Assembly (NCBI GenBank): GCA_020444045.1
Contig: JAHLLS010000020.1
Location: 40,707 to 104,706, forward strand
Source: Deltaproteobacteria bacterium
GTDB taxonomy: Bacteria; Desulfobacterota; Desulfobacteria; Desulfobacterales; UBA5852
Direction: 5' to 3'
Length of the DNA: 64,000 bases
In this document: positions 24,181 to 35,354 of the stretch, piece by piece
How positions within the stretch are numbered: the first letter of the stretch is position 1
Layout of the letters: the number at the start of each line of letters is the position of its first letter
Made by a program: the position numbers and the translations under genes
Notes under the pieces: model-generated
The model's database searches: none
The model's input: only the letters and a program-made list of their open reading frames with translations
Told to the model about the DNA's origin: nothing

Positions 24181-26244
24181 ATGAAGTTTTTTTTCTTGAA
24201 CATTCTAACGATCACGCTAACGATCGTGTTATCGACACTTAGCGCAGGTGCGGCCGAACAAGAGCACTTTCACCCCAAGGGGAAGCTGCCTTCCACGTTT
24301 ACCGTGGAAAAACAAGCGGCGCTTCGGCAATCCATGCCGTTTGACGATGAGCAGGATATCGCGGAAGCCAAGCGCGGATTCATCGCGGCCCCGCCCTATC
24401 GTCAGATCATGGCCGAAAAGGGGCATGTGGCCTGGGACATCGGGAAGTACGACTTCCTGCTCGAAGAAGGCCAGAACTTTGACAGCATTCACCCCTCGCT
24501 GCAGCGACAGGCCATCCTCAACATGAACTACGGGCTGTTCGAGGTGATTCCCGGCATCTATCAGGTGCGCGGCTACGACCTGGCCAACATCAGCTTCATC
24601 AAGAGCGACACGGGCTGGATCGTTTTCGATCCCCTGACCGCCAAAGAGACCGCCGCCGCCGCCCTCAAGTTCATCAACGAACAGCTTGGCGAACGACCGG
24701 TGGTGGCCGTGGTCTACTCCCACTCCCATGCCGACCACTTCGGCGGGGTGCGGGGCGTGGTGGACGAGGAGGACGTGCGCAGCGGCAAGGTCAAGATCAT
24801 CGCCCCTGTCGGTTTCATGGATCACGCCGTGTCGGAGAACGTCTATGCGGGCAACGCCATGAACCGGCGTATGTTTTACCAATACGGCGTGCTGCTGCCG
24901 GCCAGCCCTTATGGCCACGTGGACCAATCCATCGGCAAAGGTACGGCCGCCGGCAACCTGGGCCTGATCCCGCCGAATGTAGTCATCGAAAAGGATATCG
25001 AGGAGATGACGGTGGACGGCGTGCGCATGATCTTCCAGAACACTCCCGGCACCGAAGCCCCGGCCGAGATGAACACCTATTTCCCCGATCTCAAGGCCTT
25101 CTGGGCGGCCGAGAATATCGTGGGTACGATCCACAACATCTACACCCTGCGGGGTGCCCTGGTGCGCGACGCCCTGGAGTGGTCCAAGCAGATCAACAAA
25201 GCCATCTACCTTTTCGGTCAGGAGGCCGAGGTCATGTTCGCTTCCCACAGCTGGCCGCGTTGGGGCAATGAGCGCATCTTGGAGGTCATGAAAGGACAGC
25301 GCGACACTTATGCCAATCTCAACAACGGCGTATTGCACCTGGCCAACCAGGGGGTGACCATCAACCAGGTCCACAACGTCTACGAGGTTCCCAAGAGTCT
25401 GCAGCAGCAGTGGTATGCCCGCAGCTACCACGGTTCGGTCCAGCACAACAGCCGGGCCGTCATCAACCGCTACCTGGGCTATTGGGACGGCAACCCCACC
25501 ACGCTGATCCCGCTCTCACCGGAAGACTCCGCATCGCTGTATGTGGAAATGATGGGGGGCGCCAAACCGATCATTGCCAAAGGAAAAGAGCTCTTCGATC
25601 AGGGAAAGTACCGCCACGCTCAGGAGATCCTGAACAAGCTGGTGTATGCGGAACCGCAGAATCAGGAAGCCAAAGATCTCCTGGCCGACGTCTTCGAGCA
25701 GATCGGCTACCAGCAGGAGAGCCCCAGCGTGCGCAACAGCTTCCTGGCGGCCGCTTTGGAACTGCGGTCGGGCATCCCTTCCGGGGCCTCCCCCAAGAGC
25801 TCCGGGCCGGACATGATCCGGGCCATGACCACCGAGCTCTGGTTGGATTTCCTGGGGGTGCGCCTGGATAGCAAAAAGGCCGCCGGCAAGGCCTTCAAGA
25901 TCAACCTGGCCACTCCGGACAACGGCGAAAAGTTCGTGGTGGAATTGAGCAACGGCACGCTGACCAATATCGAAGGCTACCAGGCGGACGACGCCGATTT
26001 GACTGTCACCATCGATCGCGAGGACCTGGTGATGACCATGATGGGGGCCGTCAGCTTCGACGAGCAGATCGCAGCCGGCAAGGCCACACTGGACGGCAAC
26101 CGACAGGTCTATGAGGATCTCAAGACCATGCTGGTGCACTTCGATCTGGGATTCGAGATCATGCCCGGTACGGGCGCCGAGGACCTCACGCCGGAAGAAA
26201 AGCCGTTCCAACAGGAGCAGCCGGCCGACACCTCGGGCGGATGA
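24181..26244 (+). CDS. SdsA-type alkylsulfatase (metallo-beta-lactamase fold)
   Basis: A 687-residue exported hydrolase. A signal peptide ends near residue 24 (STLSAGAAE). The zinc site HSHADHFGG lies near residue 180, with further ligands in the ENIVGTIHNIYTLRG and FASHSWPRWGNE segments. The central helical region has repeat-like GKELFDQGKYRHAQEILNKL, the dimerisation domain of SdsA1, and the last 130 residues resemble the SCP2-like domain that binds alkyl chains. SdsA1-type enzymes release sulfate from primary alkyl sulfates, leaving an alcohol. In a sulfate reducer this could feed both carbon and sulfate. A terminator-like hairpin follows the gene. Confidence 0.88.
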   Translation: MKFFFLNILTITLTIVLSTLSAGAAEQEHFHPKGKLPSTFTVEKQAALRQSMPFDDEQDIAEAKRGFIAAPPYRQIMAEKGHVAWDIGKYDFLLEEGQNFDSIHPSLQRQAILNMNYGLFEVIPGIYQVRGYDLANISFIKSDTGWIVFDPLTAKETAAAALKFINEQLGERPVVAVVYSHSHADHFGGVRGVVDEEDVRSGKVKIIAPVGFMDHAVSENVYAGNAMNRRMFYQYGVLLPASPYGHVDQSIGKGTAAGNLGLIPPNVVIEKDIEEMTVDGVRMIFQNTPGTEAPAEMNTYFPDLKAFWAAENIVGTIHNIYTLRGALVRDALEWSKQINKAIYLFGQEAEVMFASHSWPRWGNERILEVMKGQRDTYANLNNGVLHLANQGVTINQVHNVYEVPKSLQQQWYARSYHGSVQHNSRAVINRYLGYWDGNPTTLIPLSPEDSASLYVEMMGGAKPIIAKGKELFDQGKYRHAQEILNKLVYAEPQNQEAKDLLADVFEQIGYQQESPSVRNSFLAAALELRSGIPSGASPKSSGPDMIRAMTTELWLDFLGVRLDSKKAAGKAFKINLATPDNGEKFVVELSNGTLTNIEGYQADDADLTVTIDREDLVMTMMGAVSFDEQIAAGKATLDGNRQVYEDLKTMLVHFDLGFEIMPGTGAEDLTPEEKPFQQEQPADTSGG

Positions 26245-26256
26245 GGCACCCCCTGT

Positions 26257-26283
26257 CACCGCCCGGCTGCATGCCGGGCGGTG
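26257..26283 (+). terminator. Strong hairpin after the alkylsulfatase gene
   Basis: CACCGCCCGG (26257-26266) and CCGGGCGGTG (26274-26283) form a perfect 10-base stem with a 7-base loop, 12 bases after the stop codon. It is followed by GTTTG rather than a long T run, so termination may be partial or processing-related. Confidence 0.6.
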
Positions 26284-26693
26284 GTTTGCGCTTGTCGAAT
26301 CGGCTGACAGCGGCAAAACATGGACGAATTCCCGGGTGATGCTAAACCGTGGGATTTACAGTGCGAAGGCATTGTGATAACAAAAGACCATCCATCGGGC
26401 TGCCGATCGGCCATCGCCACTTGGTCAGGGTGCCCGGCCCACGCATGACCTACGTTAACCCCTGCTCTCCAAGGCCAAAGTCTCCCGGAAACGGTTTCCA
26501 CGCCACCCACGGCGATCACTTCTCGCTTCGCAACGACTTTCGCCAAAATGTTTTTCGGCTTTCACGGTGTTGTTCAGATGGGGGCTGAACCAGCCATCGA
26601 CATGTCCTGACCCTAAAGCCCCGGATCTCATGTTTCCACAGGATTGGAGGCTTCTCATACCAATAACGCACCACTTTACAAAAGGAGGTCGTG
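26284..26693. other. Intergenic region, no gene seen
   Basis: About 410 bases between the alkylsulfatase terminator and the arylsulfatase gene. Short open frames exist, but none has family resemblance or a good ribosome binding site. It presumably holds the promoter of the downstream gene; I did not find a confident -35/-10 pair or a sigma-54 -24/-12 site. Confidence 0.4.
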
Positions 26694-28265
<1,572 letters not shown>

Positions 28266-28301
28266 CATCCTGCCTTAAAGTAGCGATTGTCTGCCGGCCA
28301 A

Positions 28302-28326
28302 GTCCGGCGTCGTTAAGGCGCCGGAC
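28302..28326 (+). terminator. Hairpin between arylsulfatase and phosphatase genes
   Basis: GTCCGGCG (28302-28309), a 9-base loop and CGCCGGAC (28319-28326) form a perfect 8-base stem. There is no T run after it, so it may act as an mRNA stability or pausing element rather than a true terminator. Confidence 0.4.
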
Positions 28327-28398
28327 CCCAATCGTTTGGTCGGCAGCTTTGATTCGAAAAGAAGAGCGTTTATGCCGAAGACATCAGGAGGTGTATTG

Positions 28399-30075
28399 AT
28401 GAAGACTCGAAAAAGTGGCGTGACCATCATTGCCGCGCTGGCCATTTTGGCACTGATCCTGCCGGGGCCTTCAAATGCCGCCGTTCCCCGCCTGGTGCTT
28501 CAGATCACAGTGGATCAATTGCGCGGTGACCTGCCCGGCCGTTATGCGGATCGACTCGGCGAGGGGGGATTCCGCTACCTGATGGAAAAGGGCACCTGGT
28601 ACACGGATGCCCACTACCAGCACGCCAACACGGAAACCGCCGTGGGCCATGCGACCCTGGCCACCGGGGCCGATCCCTCCCGGCACGGCATCGTGGCCAA
28701 TGATTGGATCGACCAGGAGACGGGCGCCTTTGTCTACAACACCGAGGACGACCGCCACCACATCATCGGGAAAGAGGCCAAGGCCCACGAGGGGGTTTCC
28801 CCCCGCAACATGGTGGCTTCCACGATTTCCGACGAAATGGTCGTGCATAACGGCGGCCGGTCCCGGGCGTTCAGCGTTTCGGTCAAGGACCGCGGCGCGA
28901 TTTTGCCGGGGGGCCACGTTGGCAAAGCCTTCTGGTTTTCCAAGAGCAGCGGGGAATTTGTCACCAGCACCTACTATTACGACGACTACCCGTCCTGGGT
29001 GAAGCAGTGGAACGCCGCCAAACCGGCCGATGCTTATAAGGAAAAATCCTGGGAACTGCTGCACGAGCGTGCGACCTATATCCACGGGGAGATGGACGAC
29101 CGGCCCTACGAGGCCGACCTCAAGCCCCTGGGTCGTACCTTTCCCCATTCACTCGGCGGCGACACGAAGTACTTCTATCTGTTTCTGACCCTTACGCCGG
29201 TAGGTGATGCGCTTACCCTGGATTTCGCCAAGGCCCTGGTGGAAAACGAAAATCTGGGCCACAACGACACCGGTGCGCCGGACTATCTCCAGATCAGTTT
29301 TTCTTCCACGGATTATATCGGGCACTTGTTCGGACCCTCCAGCCTGGAAACCGAAGACAACATCCTGCGCCTGGACCGCACCCTGGCGGATCTCTTTCAC
29401 TTCATCGATGAAAAGATCGGGCTGGACCAGACCCTGATCGTTCTCAGCGGTGACCACGGCGCACCCGAAGCCCCCGAGTACATGGCTGAAATGGGTCTTT
29501 CCACCGGCCGTTTCGCGTTTGATTGGTTCAAAACCGAGGGGCCCTTAACCGAGGCTTTGCAGAAAAAGTACGGCCGGGCGGATTTTATTTCCGGCCACAG
29601 TCACCCCTATCTTTACCTGAACCTGGACGCCATTGCATCCGCCGGACTAAATGTGGCTGACGTGGAGCGATTCGTGGCGGATGAATTGATAAAGATCCCC
29701 GGCATCGCCTACGCCCAGACCCGCAGCGATCTGCTGGCCGGGCGCATTACCGAGTCGCCGGTCCAGAACCAGATCCGCCGCAGCTTTCACCCGACGCGCT
29801 CGGGCAACATCCACATGGTGCCGGAACAGTACTGGTTTCTGCACTCCACCGAGGAGGCCGAGAAGATGGGCATCGGGTCGATTGCGGCCATCCACGGCTC
29901 GCCCTGGGCTTACGACACCTTTGTACCGATCTTTTTTGCGGGGCACAGCGTGCCGGCCCAGATTATCGGGCGGCGGGTGGCTCCCACGGACATCGCGGCG
30001 ACCGTCACCGCTTATCTCGGCGTCAAACGTCCTTCGGGGTCTGTGGGGCATGTGCTGACCGAGGTCTTGCCCTGA
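28399..30075 (+). CDS. PafA-like alkaline phosphatase family protein
   Basis: A 558-residue exported enzyme. A signal peptide ends near residue 28 (PGPSNAA). VLQITVDQLRGD carries the first metal Asp, and the nucleophile Thr lies in ETAVGHATLATGADPSRHG near residue 75-90. SSTDYIGHLFGP and VLSGDHGAPEAPE give the remaining Asp/His ligands, and the last is in HGSPWAYD. This fits the PafA-type phosphomonoesterase/nucleotide pyrophosphatase branch. The start at 28399 is chosen because AGGAGGTG precedes it and it gives a proper signal peptide; the frame opens upstream at 28336. Confidence 0.87.
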   Translation: MKTRKSGVTIIAALAILALILPGPSNAAVPRLVLQITVDQLRGDLPGRYADRLGEGGFRYLMEKGTWYTDAHYQHANTETAVGHATLATGADPSRHGIVANDWIDQETGAFVYNTEDDRHHIIGKEAKAHEGVSPRNMVASTISDEMVVHNGGRSRAFSVSVKDRGAILPGGHVGKAFWFSKSSGEFVTSTYYYDDYPSWVKQWNAAKPADAYKEKSWELLHERATYIHGEMDDRPYEADLKPLGRTFPHSLGGDTKYFYLFLTLTPVGDALTLDFAKALVENENLGHNDTGAPDYLQISFSSTDYIGHLFGPSSLETEDNILRLDRTLADLFHFIDEKIGLDQTLIVLSGDHGAPEAPEYMAEMGLSTGRFAFDWFKTEGPLTEALQKKYGRADFISGHSHPYLYLNLDAIASAGLNVADVERFVADELIKIPGIAYAQTRSDLLAGRITESPVQNQIRRSFHPTRSGNIHMVPEQYWFLHSTEEAEKMGIGSIAAIHGSPWAYDTFVPIFFAGHSVPAQIIGRRVAPTDIAATVTAYLGVKRPSGSVGHVLTEVLP

Positions 30076-30348
30076 AAGCGGGATCTGCCAATGGGATGCC
30101 GCTAATCCCGTCCAGGGCGATATTTTCAGGAAGTGAAAATGAGCGCGAGCGCAGGATGCTGTTTGCCTAAAGCGGTTTGCGGCGCATGCGATTTTCCTGG
30201 ATCGGAACGGCATTTCCGGTTAACCTCGCGATTTTGAATGTTGATTTGCATTACCCAATGGCGTTAGCTGATCCCAGACAGACCTTGGCGTCCGATCGGC
30301 TTGGCCGGAAGTTAAAAAGACCACCTGGTTACCAAAGGAGCTTCTGCG

Positions 30349-31626
30349 ATGAAACGCAGCATGTTGAGTATGATCATGGTCGTTCTTATGGCGGCTGTGC
30401 CCGCATGGGGTGCGGGCCTTTGGCTCTATGAGGGCGGCACTCCCGATCTGGGCACGGCCGGGGCCGGACGGGCGGCCCTGGCGGCCGACGCCTCCACGGC
30501 CGGCGCCAACCCGGCCGGCATGACCCGGCTGGAGCGCTCCCAGATGCTGGTGGCCGTCCAGGGGATCTACGTGGATAGCCGTTTCGACACCGACGCTGCC
30601 AGTTTTGGTGGTGGCGACGGCGGCAACGCAGGGGGATTTATTCCGGCCGGAGGCCTGCACTATGTCCGCAGCCTGACGGAAGATTTCAAAATGGGGGTCA
30701 GCATGGGCTCTTATTTCGGTCTGGGGGTGGACTACGGAGACAACTGGGCCGGCCGTTATTACGTCACCGAAGCGGCCCTCACAACCCTGGGCGTCAATCC
30801 AGGGGCGGGCTACCGGGTCAACGACTGGCTCTCCCTGGGCGCGGGGTTTTCAATTTTGTATGCGGAGCTGTCCCAGAAGGCCGCTATCAACAACGGCGCC
30901 GTGCCGGGGCAGGCCGGCCTGCCGGACGGCCAGCTCAAAATCGAGGATGACGACCTGGGCTATGGATTCAACCTGGGCGTCCTGCTGGAACCCCGCGCGG
31001 ACACCCGCATCGGCGTCACCTACCGGTCGGAGGTGGACCTGACATTCAAGGACGTGGGCCAGCTGAAGGACATCGGTCCGGTTCTGCAGGGAATCTTGAA
31101 CCTGTCCGGACTGGCCGGCAGCAAGGTGGACATCGACATGACGATTCCCCAGGCGGTGATGCTGAGCGGCTACCACCAGATCAACGACCAGTGGGCCATC
31201 CTGGGCAACGTGGGCTGGCAGGACTGGAGCGCTTTCGGCAAGCAGGACCTGACCCTTTCCTCCACAACTTCGAGGAGCTTCACCAAAGATCTGAGCTATG
31301 ACGACACCTGGCATTTTGCTCTGGGAGCCCAGTACCGCTTCGCCCCCCAGTGGCTCTGGTCGGTGGGCGCGGCCTACGACACCTCCCCGGTCGATGGCGA
31401 CGACAAGCGTTCGCCGGACCTGCCCCTGGACCGCCAGATCCGCCTCGGCACAGGGATTCAATACGACTGGAACGACGATGTGACCGTCGGCCTGGCCTAC
31501 GAGTATCTGGATGCCGGAGACGCCGGCATCGACCAGAAGGGCGGGCCGCTGCAAGGGGATCTTAAAGGCGACTACGGCACCAACGCAATTCACTTCATGG
31601 CCGTCAACATGATCTGGAAATTTTAG
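30349..31626 (+). CDS. FadL/OmpP1/TodX-family outer-membrane porin
   Basis: A 425-residue outer-membrane transporter for hydrophobic molecules. After a signal peptide (AAVPAWGAG) comes the family N-terminus GTPDLGTAGAGRAALAADAS followed by TAGANPAGMTRL, the NPAG motif of FadL hatch domains. The remainder alternates short polar/hydrophobic strands, and the protein ends in Phe (MIWKF), the usual beta-barrel targeting signal. AAAGGAG precedes the ATG. Placement behind an alkylsulfatase suggests uptake of alkyl or aromatic alcohols released by the hydrolases, or of the esters themselves. No terminator is obvious. Confidence 0.9.
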   Translation: MKRSMLSMIMVVLMAAVPAWGAGLWLYEGGTPDLGTAGAGRAALAADASTAGANPAGMTRLERSQMLVAVQGIYVDSRFDTDAASFGGGDGGNAGGFIPAGGLHYVRSLTEDFKMGVSMGSYFGLGVDYGDNWAGRYYVTEAALTTLGVNPGAGYRVNDWLSLGAGFSILYAELSQKAAINNGAVPGQAGLPDGQLKIEDDDLGYGFNLGVLLEPRADTRIGVTYRSEVDLTFKDVGQLKDIGPVLQGILNLSGLAGSKVDIDMTIPQAVMLSGYHQINDQWAILGNVGWQDWSAFGKQDLTLSSTTSRSFTKDLSYDDTWHFALGAQYRFAPQWLWSVGAAYDTSPVDGDDKRSPDLPLDRQIRLGTGIQYDWNDDVTVGLAYEYLDAGDAGIDQKGGPLQGDLKGDYGTNAIHFMAVNMIWKF

Positions 31627-31856
31627 ACAGCGATAGAAAATTATCAGTTTTTCACCAATGCCTGTTAATCGCGTTTAGCCCCTATCAACTCTTTGGGATA
31701 TCCCGCCACGGTTTCGGATGTTACCCATGTTTTTGCTGCCTGTAGTTTGGGACCCGGCCGGATAGGGTTGAGCTGGTTTGTATGAGGCATTCGAGAACGC
31801 GGTGCCCCCGAAAAGGCATCGTCACAATATGCGACGGCAAAGTGTAAGGGGGAAAA

Positions 31857-32597
31857 ATGATCCGTATCATGACCGTTTTTGTTATGGCGGCGCTCCTGAT
31901 GATGTCAAACGTCAATATGCTGTACTCCGAGGAAAATCCGGATGGCGCCGCGGAAAAAGACACCTTTCAGAAAGTCAACTTCATGATCGACTTTAGCGAC
32001 TACCAGGAAGGTTCCGTGGAGAAGTGGTTGCAAGAAAAAGGGTTCCAATTTGAAAGAGATGCCCGTGATCGGAAAAAGCTTGATTTGGAAGTCGGTGAAG
32101 AGGGCTTGATTCTTGACGTTAAAACCCCGATGCTGGGCCTCATCGTCAATGAAGGCGTCGATCTTGAAGAATTTACATCCATCAGGATCGAGTGGGGTGT
32201 CACCGATTATCCGGAGGGGGCATCCTACGAAGATGGCATTCGCAATGAGGCGTTGATGGTGATTGTGTTTTTCGGCTACGACAAAATCTCCAGCGGGCAT
32301 TTTCTGATTCCCAACGCGCCGTACTTTATCGGGTTTTTCCTCGGTAGAGAGGAAACGGTCGGGAAAGCATACGTGGGCAGCTATTTCAAAAAGTCGGGGC
32401 GTTATGTCTGCCTGGGGAATCCCAAGGAGGGGGAGACGGTCATATCGGAATATGACCTGGTGGAAGCCTTCAAGCGAAAGTATGAAAAAGACGAGGTGCC
32501 TCTGATATCGGGCGTGGCGCTCACTATGGACACGGCGCAAGCCAAAAACCAGGGGCAGGCCAAAGCCTTCATCAAAAGTGTGGAGTTTCTCGAGTGA
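31857..32597 (+). CDS. Exported protein of unknown function, DUF3047-like
   Basis: A 246-residue protein with a probable N-terminal signal (MIRIMTVFVMAALLMMSNVN). The mature part begins FMIDFSDYQEGSVEKWLQEKGF and contains EEFTSIRIEWGVTDYPEG, VIVFFGYDKISSG and SGVALTMDTAQ. This resembles the DUF3047 family, whose fold suggests carbohydrate or ligand binding, but the match is from memory of the pattern only. It may be the last gene of the hydrolase block. AGGGGG lies before the ATG. Confidence 0.6.
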   Translation: MIRIMTVFVMAALLMMSNVNMLYSEENPDGAAEKDTFQKVNFMIDFSDYQEGSVEKWLQEKGFQFERDARDRKKLDLEVGEEGLILDVKTPMLGLIVNEGVDLEEFTSIRIEWGVTDYPEGASYEDGIRNEALMVIVFFGYDKISSGHFLIPNAPYFIGFFLGREETVGKAYVGSYFKKSGRYVCLGNPKEGETVISEYDLVEAFKRKYEKDEVPLISGVALTMDTAQAKNQGQAKAFIKSVEFLE

Positions 32598-33244
32598 CGG
32601 TTGCGCGTATGGCCTGCTTCGAAAATGGTTTAAACCTTATGGTGTTCGCATAGGACCTCAACCGTTTTGTGGTCCGTTGAAACAGAGTTTCCATGATCAT
32701 CATCTCTGTATTTTCACCGTACCCTATCCACATCGGGAATTCGGCTGTCCCGCCGGTGGGATGATGATTGTCATCAGCCACGATGTAGCCTGCCGGCGCG
32801 TTTCTTCGGGCGTGCCAGCCTTCCCAGGGTTGCCGCGGGATTTCTCCCACGCCAAACATTGCGCGCGCCCATCACCTGCCTAAGTACTCCTGTTCGTCAA
32901 TACGATGGCATTCGCTGGCCGATGCATCCTGGCCTACGGCGTTGCGCGGCACTTGAATATGCTGGGTATTGGCGCTTCGCGCGCCGGGTAGGCCAGGCGC
33001 CTCGGCCACCTCGGTGCGTCACCGTATTTACGAACATGAGTCCTTAGCCATATCAAACGGCATCCCTCAATTTTGGGCGCCCCTCCTTATTTCTAATTTC
33101 GATCGATAGCCCCCATTTGTATCGGATTTAACGATTTGACCGTTGGGATACGGTTCGGTATATGGATCCCGTACTGAGTATTTGCTCATTTAAGTGCCTG
33201 CCCAAGCTGAGAAAGATTGAGGGCGGGCTCAGGGCGAGGTCGTT
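32598..33244. other. Long intergenic region around a palindromic element
   Basis: About 650 bases without a supported gene. The middle (32881-33046) is the repeat described separately. The left part has short frames only; the right part (33047-33244) is AT-richer and ends with the GAGG ribosome binding site of the next gene. Promoters for the selenium cluster are expected here, but no clear box was found. Confidence 0.45.
32881..33046. repeat. Palindromic repeat element (family D)
   Basis: A 166-base element. The left end TAAGTACTCCTGTTCGTCAA and the complement of the right end, TAAGGACTCATGTTCGTAAA, agree at 17 of 20 positions, and the similarity continues inward (TACGATGGC against TACGGTGAC). 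An inner arm pair is CTGGCCTACGGCG and CGCCGGGTAGGCCAG. It has the nested-hairpin plan of the elements near livH, but its sequence is different. No coding content. Confidence 0.65.
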
Positions 33245-33448
33245 ATGAAACTGGTATTTGTCTGTCCCGATCAAAATAAGGTGTTCGAAAGCGACCATTA
33301 CCAGGTGGTGGAAAACAAGGGCGTGATGTGTGATGAGGCCGGCAACCGCTCACTGGATGCCAAGGTGGCTTTGGACACCCCCTGCCCCTTCTGCGGGAAA
33401 AAGCATCTCTATCATGCCAGCGAGCTGTCGTGTCCGTTCGGTGAATAG
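33245..33448 (+). CDS. Small cysteine-containing protein of the selenium cluster
   Basis: A 67-residue protein with four or five cysteines: FVCPDQNKVF, VMCDEAG, and PCPFCGKKHLYHASELSCPF, a zinc-ribbon-like arrangement. Its start has GAGG upstream and it is spaced 36 bases before yedE, in the same direction. I do not recognise the family. A role as a small metal- or selenium-handling protein is only inferred from the neighbours. Confidence 0.6.
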   Translation: MKLVFVCPDQNKVFESDHYQVVENKGVMCDEAGNRSLDAKVALDTPCPFCGKKHLYHASELSCPFGE

Positions 33449-33484
33449 TTCTGAGGCGAATTTTAAGAGAGGAGGAGCAAGTTG

Positions 33485-34576
33485 ATGCAAGGAAAAAACA
33501 TTTTTGCGACACGCTGGGGCATCATCGGCGTGGGCGCCCTGATCGGTATTCTGGCGCCGGTGCTGCAGAAGCTCGGCAACCCCGGCAATATGGGGATTTG
33601 CGTGGCCTGTTTCGAGCGGGACATTGCCGGCGCCGTGGGGCTCCACCGGGCGGGGGTAGTCCAGTACGTGCGTCCTGAGATTATCGGTTTTGTGCTCGGC
33701 GCGATGGCGGCCGCCTACCTTTTCAAAGAGTTCCGGCCCCGGGTGGGCTCGGCCCCCATTGTGCGGTTTGTCCTAGGGGCATTCGCCATGATCGGTGCCC
33801 TGGTGTTTCTGGGGTGTCCCTGGCGGGCCGTGCTGCGGCTGGCCGGCGGCGACGGCAATGCCATTGCAGGGCTGCTGGGGCTGACCTTCGGTATCTGGAT
33901 CGGCACCCTGTTTCTCAAAAAGGGCTATAATCTGGGACGCACCCAGACAACGCACACCACGGTCGGGTGGATGCTGCCATTGTTGATGGCGGGGTTGTTC
34001 GTCCTGATGCTGATTTTCCCCCAGGTTGAGGGGCAGGCCCAAAGCGGGATTTTGTTCTATAGCCTCAAGGGGCCCGGCGCCATGCATGCTCCACTTTTCG
34101 TATCGCTGGTCGTGGGGCTGGGCATCGGCGTTCTGGCCCAGCGCAGCCGTTTCTGCACCATGGGCGCCATTCGGGATACGGTCCTTTTCGGTCAGACCCA
34201 TCTGCTGAGTGGCTTCATCAGTTTAACCGTGGCGGCCTTTTTAACCAATCTTCTGCTCGGTCAATTCAACCCCGGTTTTGCAGGGGAACCCGTAGCCCAT
34301 ACCATGCAGGTCTGGAATTTCGCCGGCATGGCCTTGGCCGGGCTGGCCTTTGCCCTGGCCGGCGGCTGCCCCGGGCGTCAGTTATTTCTCTCCGGTGAGG
34401 GAGACGGCGATGCAGCGGTGTTTGTCATGGGGATGATCGTCGGGGCGGGGTTTGCCCACAACTTCGGTCTGGCCAGTTCACCCAAGGGTGTCGGTCCCCA
34501 CGGCATCGCCGCGGTCATCGTGGGGTTTGCGGTCTGTTTGTTCATCGGATTTACCATGCGCAGAAAAGCGGTTTGA
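33485..34576 (+). CDS. yedE: YedE-related selenium-metabolism membrane protein
   Basis: A 363-residue polytopic membrane protein. It has two repeated halves, each with a conserved cysteine region: GICVACFERDIAGAVGLH near residue 38 and the pair RSRFCTMGAIRDTVLFG and GGCPGRQLFLSGEGD near residues 218 and 298. This matches the YedE/YeeE sulfur-transport family, in the branch found in selenium clusters and thought to import a selenium compound. GGAGGAG lies 7 bases before the ATG at 33485. The TusA-like gene follows 10 bases later. Confidence 0.88.
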   Translation: MQGKNIFATRWGIIGVGALIGILAPVLQKLGNPGNMGICVACFERDIAGAVGLHRAGVVQYVRPEIIGFVLGAMAAAYLFKEFRPRVGSAPIVRFVLGAFAMIGALVFLGCPWRAVLRLAGGDGNAIAGLLGLTFGIWIGTLFLKKGYNLGRTQTTHTTVGWMLPLLMAGLFVLMLIFPQVEGQAQSGILFYSLKGPGAMHAPLFVSLVVGLGIGVLAQRSRFCTMGAIRDTVLFGQTHLLSGFISLTVAAFLTNLLLGQFNPGFAGEPVAHTMQVWNFAGMALAGLAFALAGGCPGRQLFLSGEGDGDAAVFVMGMIVGAGFAHNFGLASSPKGVGPHGIAAVIVGFAVCLFIGFTMRRKAV

Positions 34577-34586
34577 GGAGGTCGCA

Positions 34587-34805
34587 ATGGCAGCAACAGT
34601 GGATGCACGGGGATTGTCCTGCCCCCAGCCGGTTATCATGACCCTGGATGAGATCAAGCAGGGACAGGAAAAAGAAATTATCGTTCTGGTGGATACGGAT
34701 ACTTCCAAGGAGAACGTCATACGGGCGGCCGAAAGCCAGGCCTGCCGGGTCACGGATGTGGCGTCGGAGGGCGGGGGCTATCGGATTACCTTCGCCAAGG
34801 GATAG
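34587..34805 (+). CDS. TusA/SirA-like sulfur or selenium carrier protein
   Basis: A 72-residue TusA-fold protein. VDARGLSCPQPVIMTLDEI contains the CPxP motif with the persulfide-carrying Cys near residue 13. GAGGAGG precedes the ATG. TusA-like proteins relay sulfur from desulfurases; in selenium clusters the same fold is proposed to carry selenium to SelD. It is followed directly by the DUF3343 gene with no gap. Confidence 0.88.
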   Translation: MAATVDARGLSCPQPVIMTLDEIKQGQEKEIIVLVDTDTSKENVIRAAESQACRVTDVASEGGGYRITFAKG

Positions 34806-35354
34806 ATGGTGTTCGGTTTCTGGAAAAAGAAGAACAACGCCGGATCGGACCATTCCCAGGCTGCAGTGAGTCGCGGCCTGCTGGTTTTCGAGAATACGAG
34901 CGAGGTCATCCAGGCCGAAAACCTTCTTAAAAAAGCGGGGTGGTCGGTCGGCGTCATGGGCCCCCCGCCGGAAATCCGCACCGGCTGCGATCTGGTCATT
35001 GTCTTTCCTCTCATGGAGGAGTTGAATATCATGCGGGAGCTGCGTCAGGCAGGACTGGCGCCCCTGCAGGTGGTGCCGGTTTCAGCCCCCCTGCTGGCGC
35101 CGGTGGATTTGTTTCAAACCAAGGATTTCGGGGATTATCTGATGGTGCGTGCGGCCAACATGAAAATCACGATCGCCAAGGATAGCCGGCAGATCGTCAA
35201 CATTTCCGGCGGCGGCTGCCCGGACGTGCCTTATCTGGCCCAGGCCATGATCGGCCAATCCCTGGCGGAGGCGCCGCGCCCCAGGGACTTGGGACACACC
35301 CTCTGCGGGTACGCCCTGGAATTGGCCTACGAAGAATTGCTCCGGAAATGTTAG
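34806..35354 (+). CDS. DUF3343-containing protein of the selenium cluster
   Basis: A 182-residue protein. Residues about 22-95 (RGLLVFENTSEVIQAENLLK, then IRTGCDLVIVFPL) match DUF3343, a putative Se/S-carrier fold with a conserved Cys. The C-terminal 80 residues (YLMVRAANMKITIAKDSRQI, then ISGGGCPDVPYLA) form an extra domain not present in the short family members. The gene abuts its predecessor and overlaps the next by 7 bases, so it is translationally coupled within the cluster. Confidence 0.75.
   Translation: MVFGFWKKKNNAGSDHSQAAVSRGLLVFENTSEVIQAENLLKKAGWSVGVMGPPPEIRTGCDLVIVFPLMEELNIMRELRQAGLAPLQVVPVSAPLLAPVDLFQTKDFGDYLMVRAANMKITIAKDSRQIVNISGGGCPDVPYLAQAMIGQSLAEAPRPRDLGHTLCGYALELAYEELLRKC

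Noticed and set aside
24229..25446. A 405-codon leftward frame opposite the alkylsulfatase
   Set aside because: Complements the conserved metallo-beta-lactamase coding sequence and has typical shadow composition.
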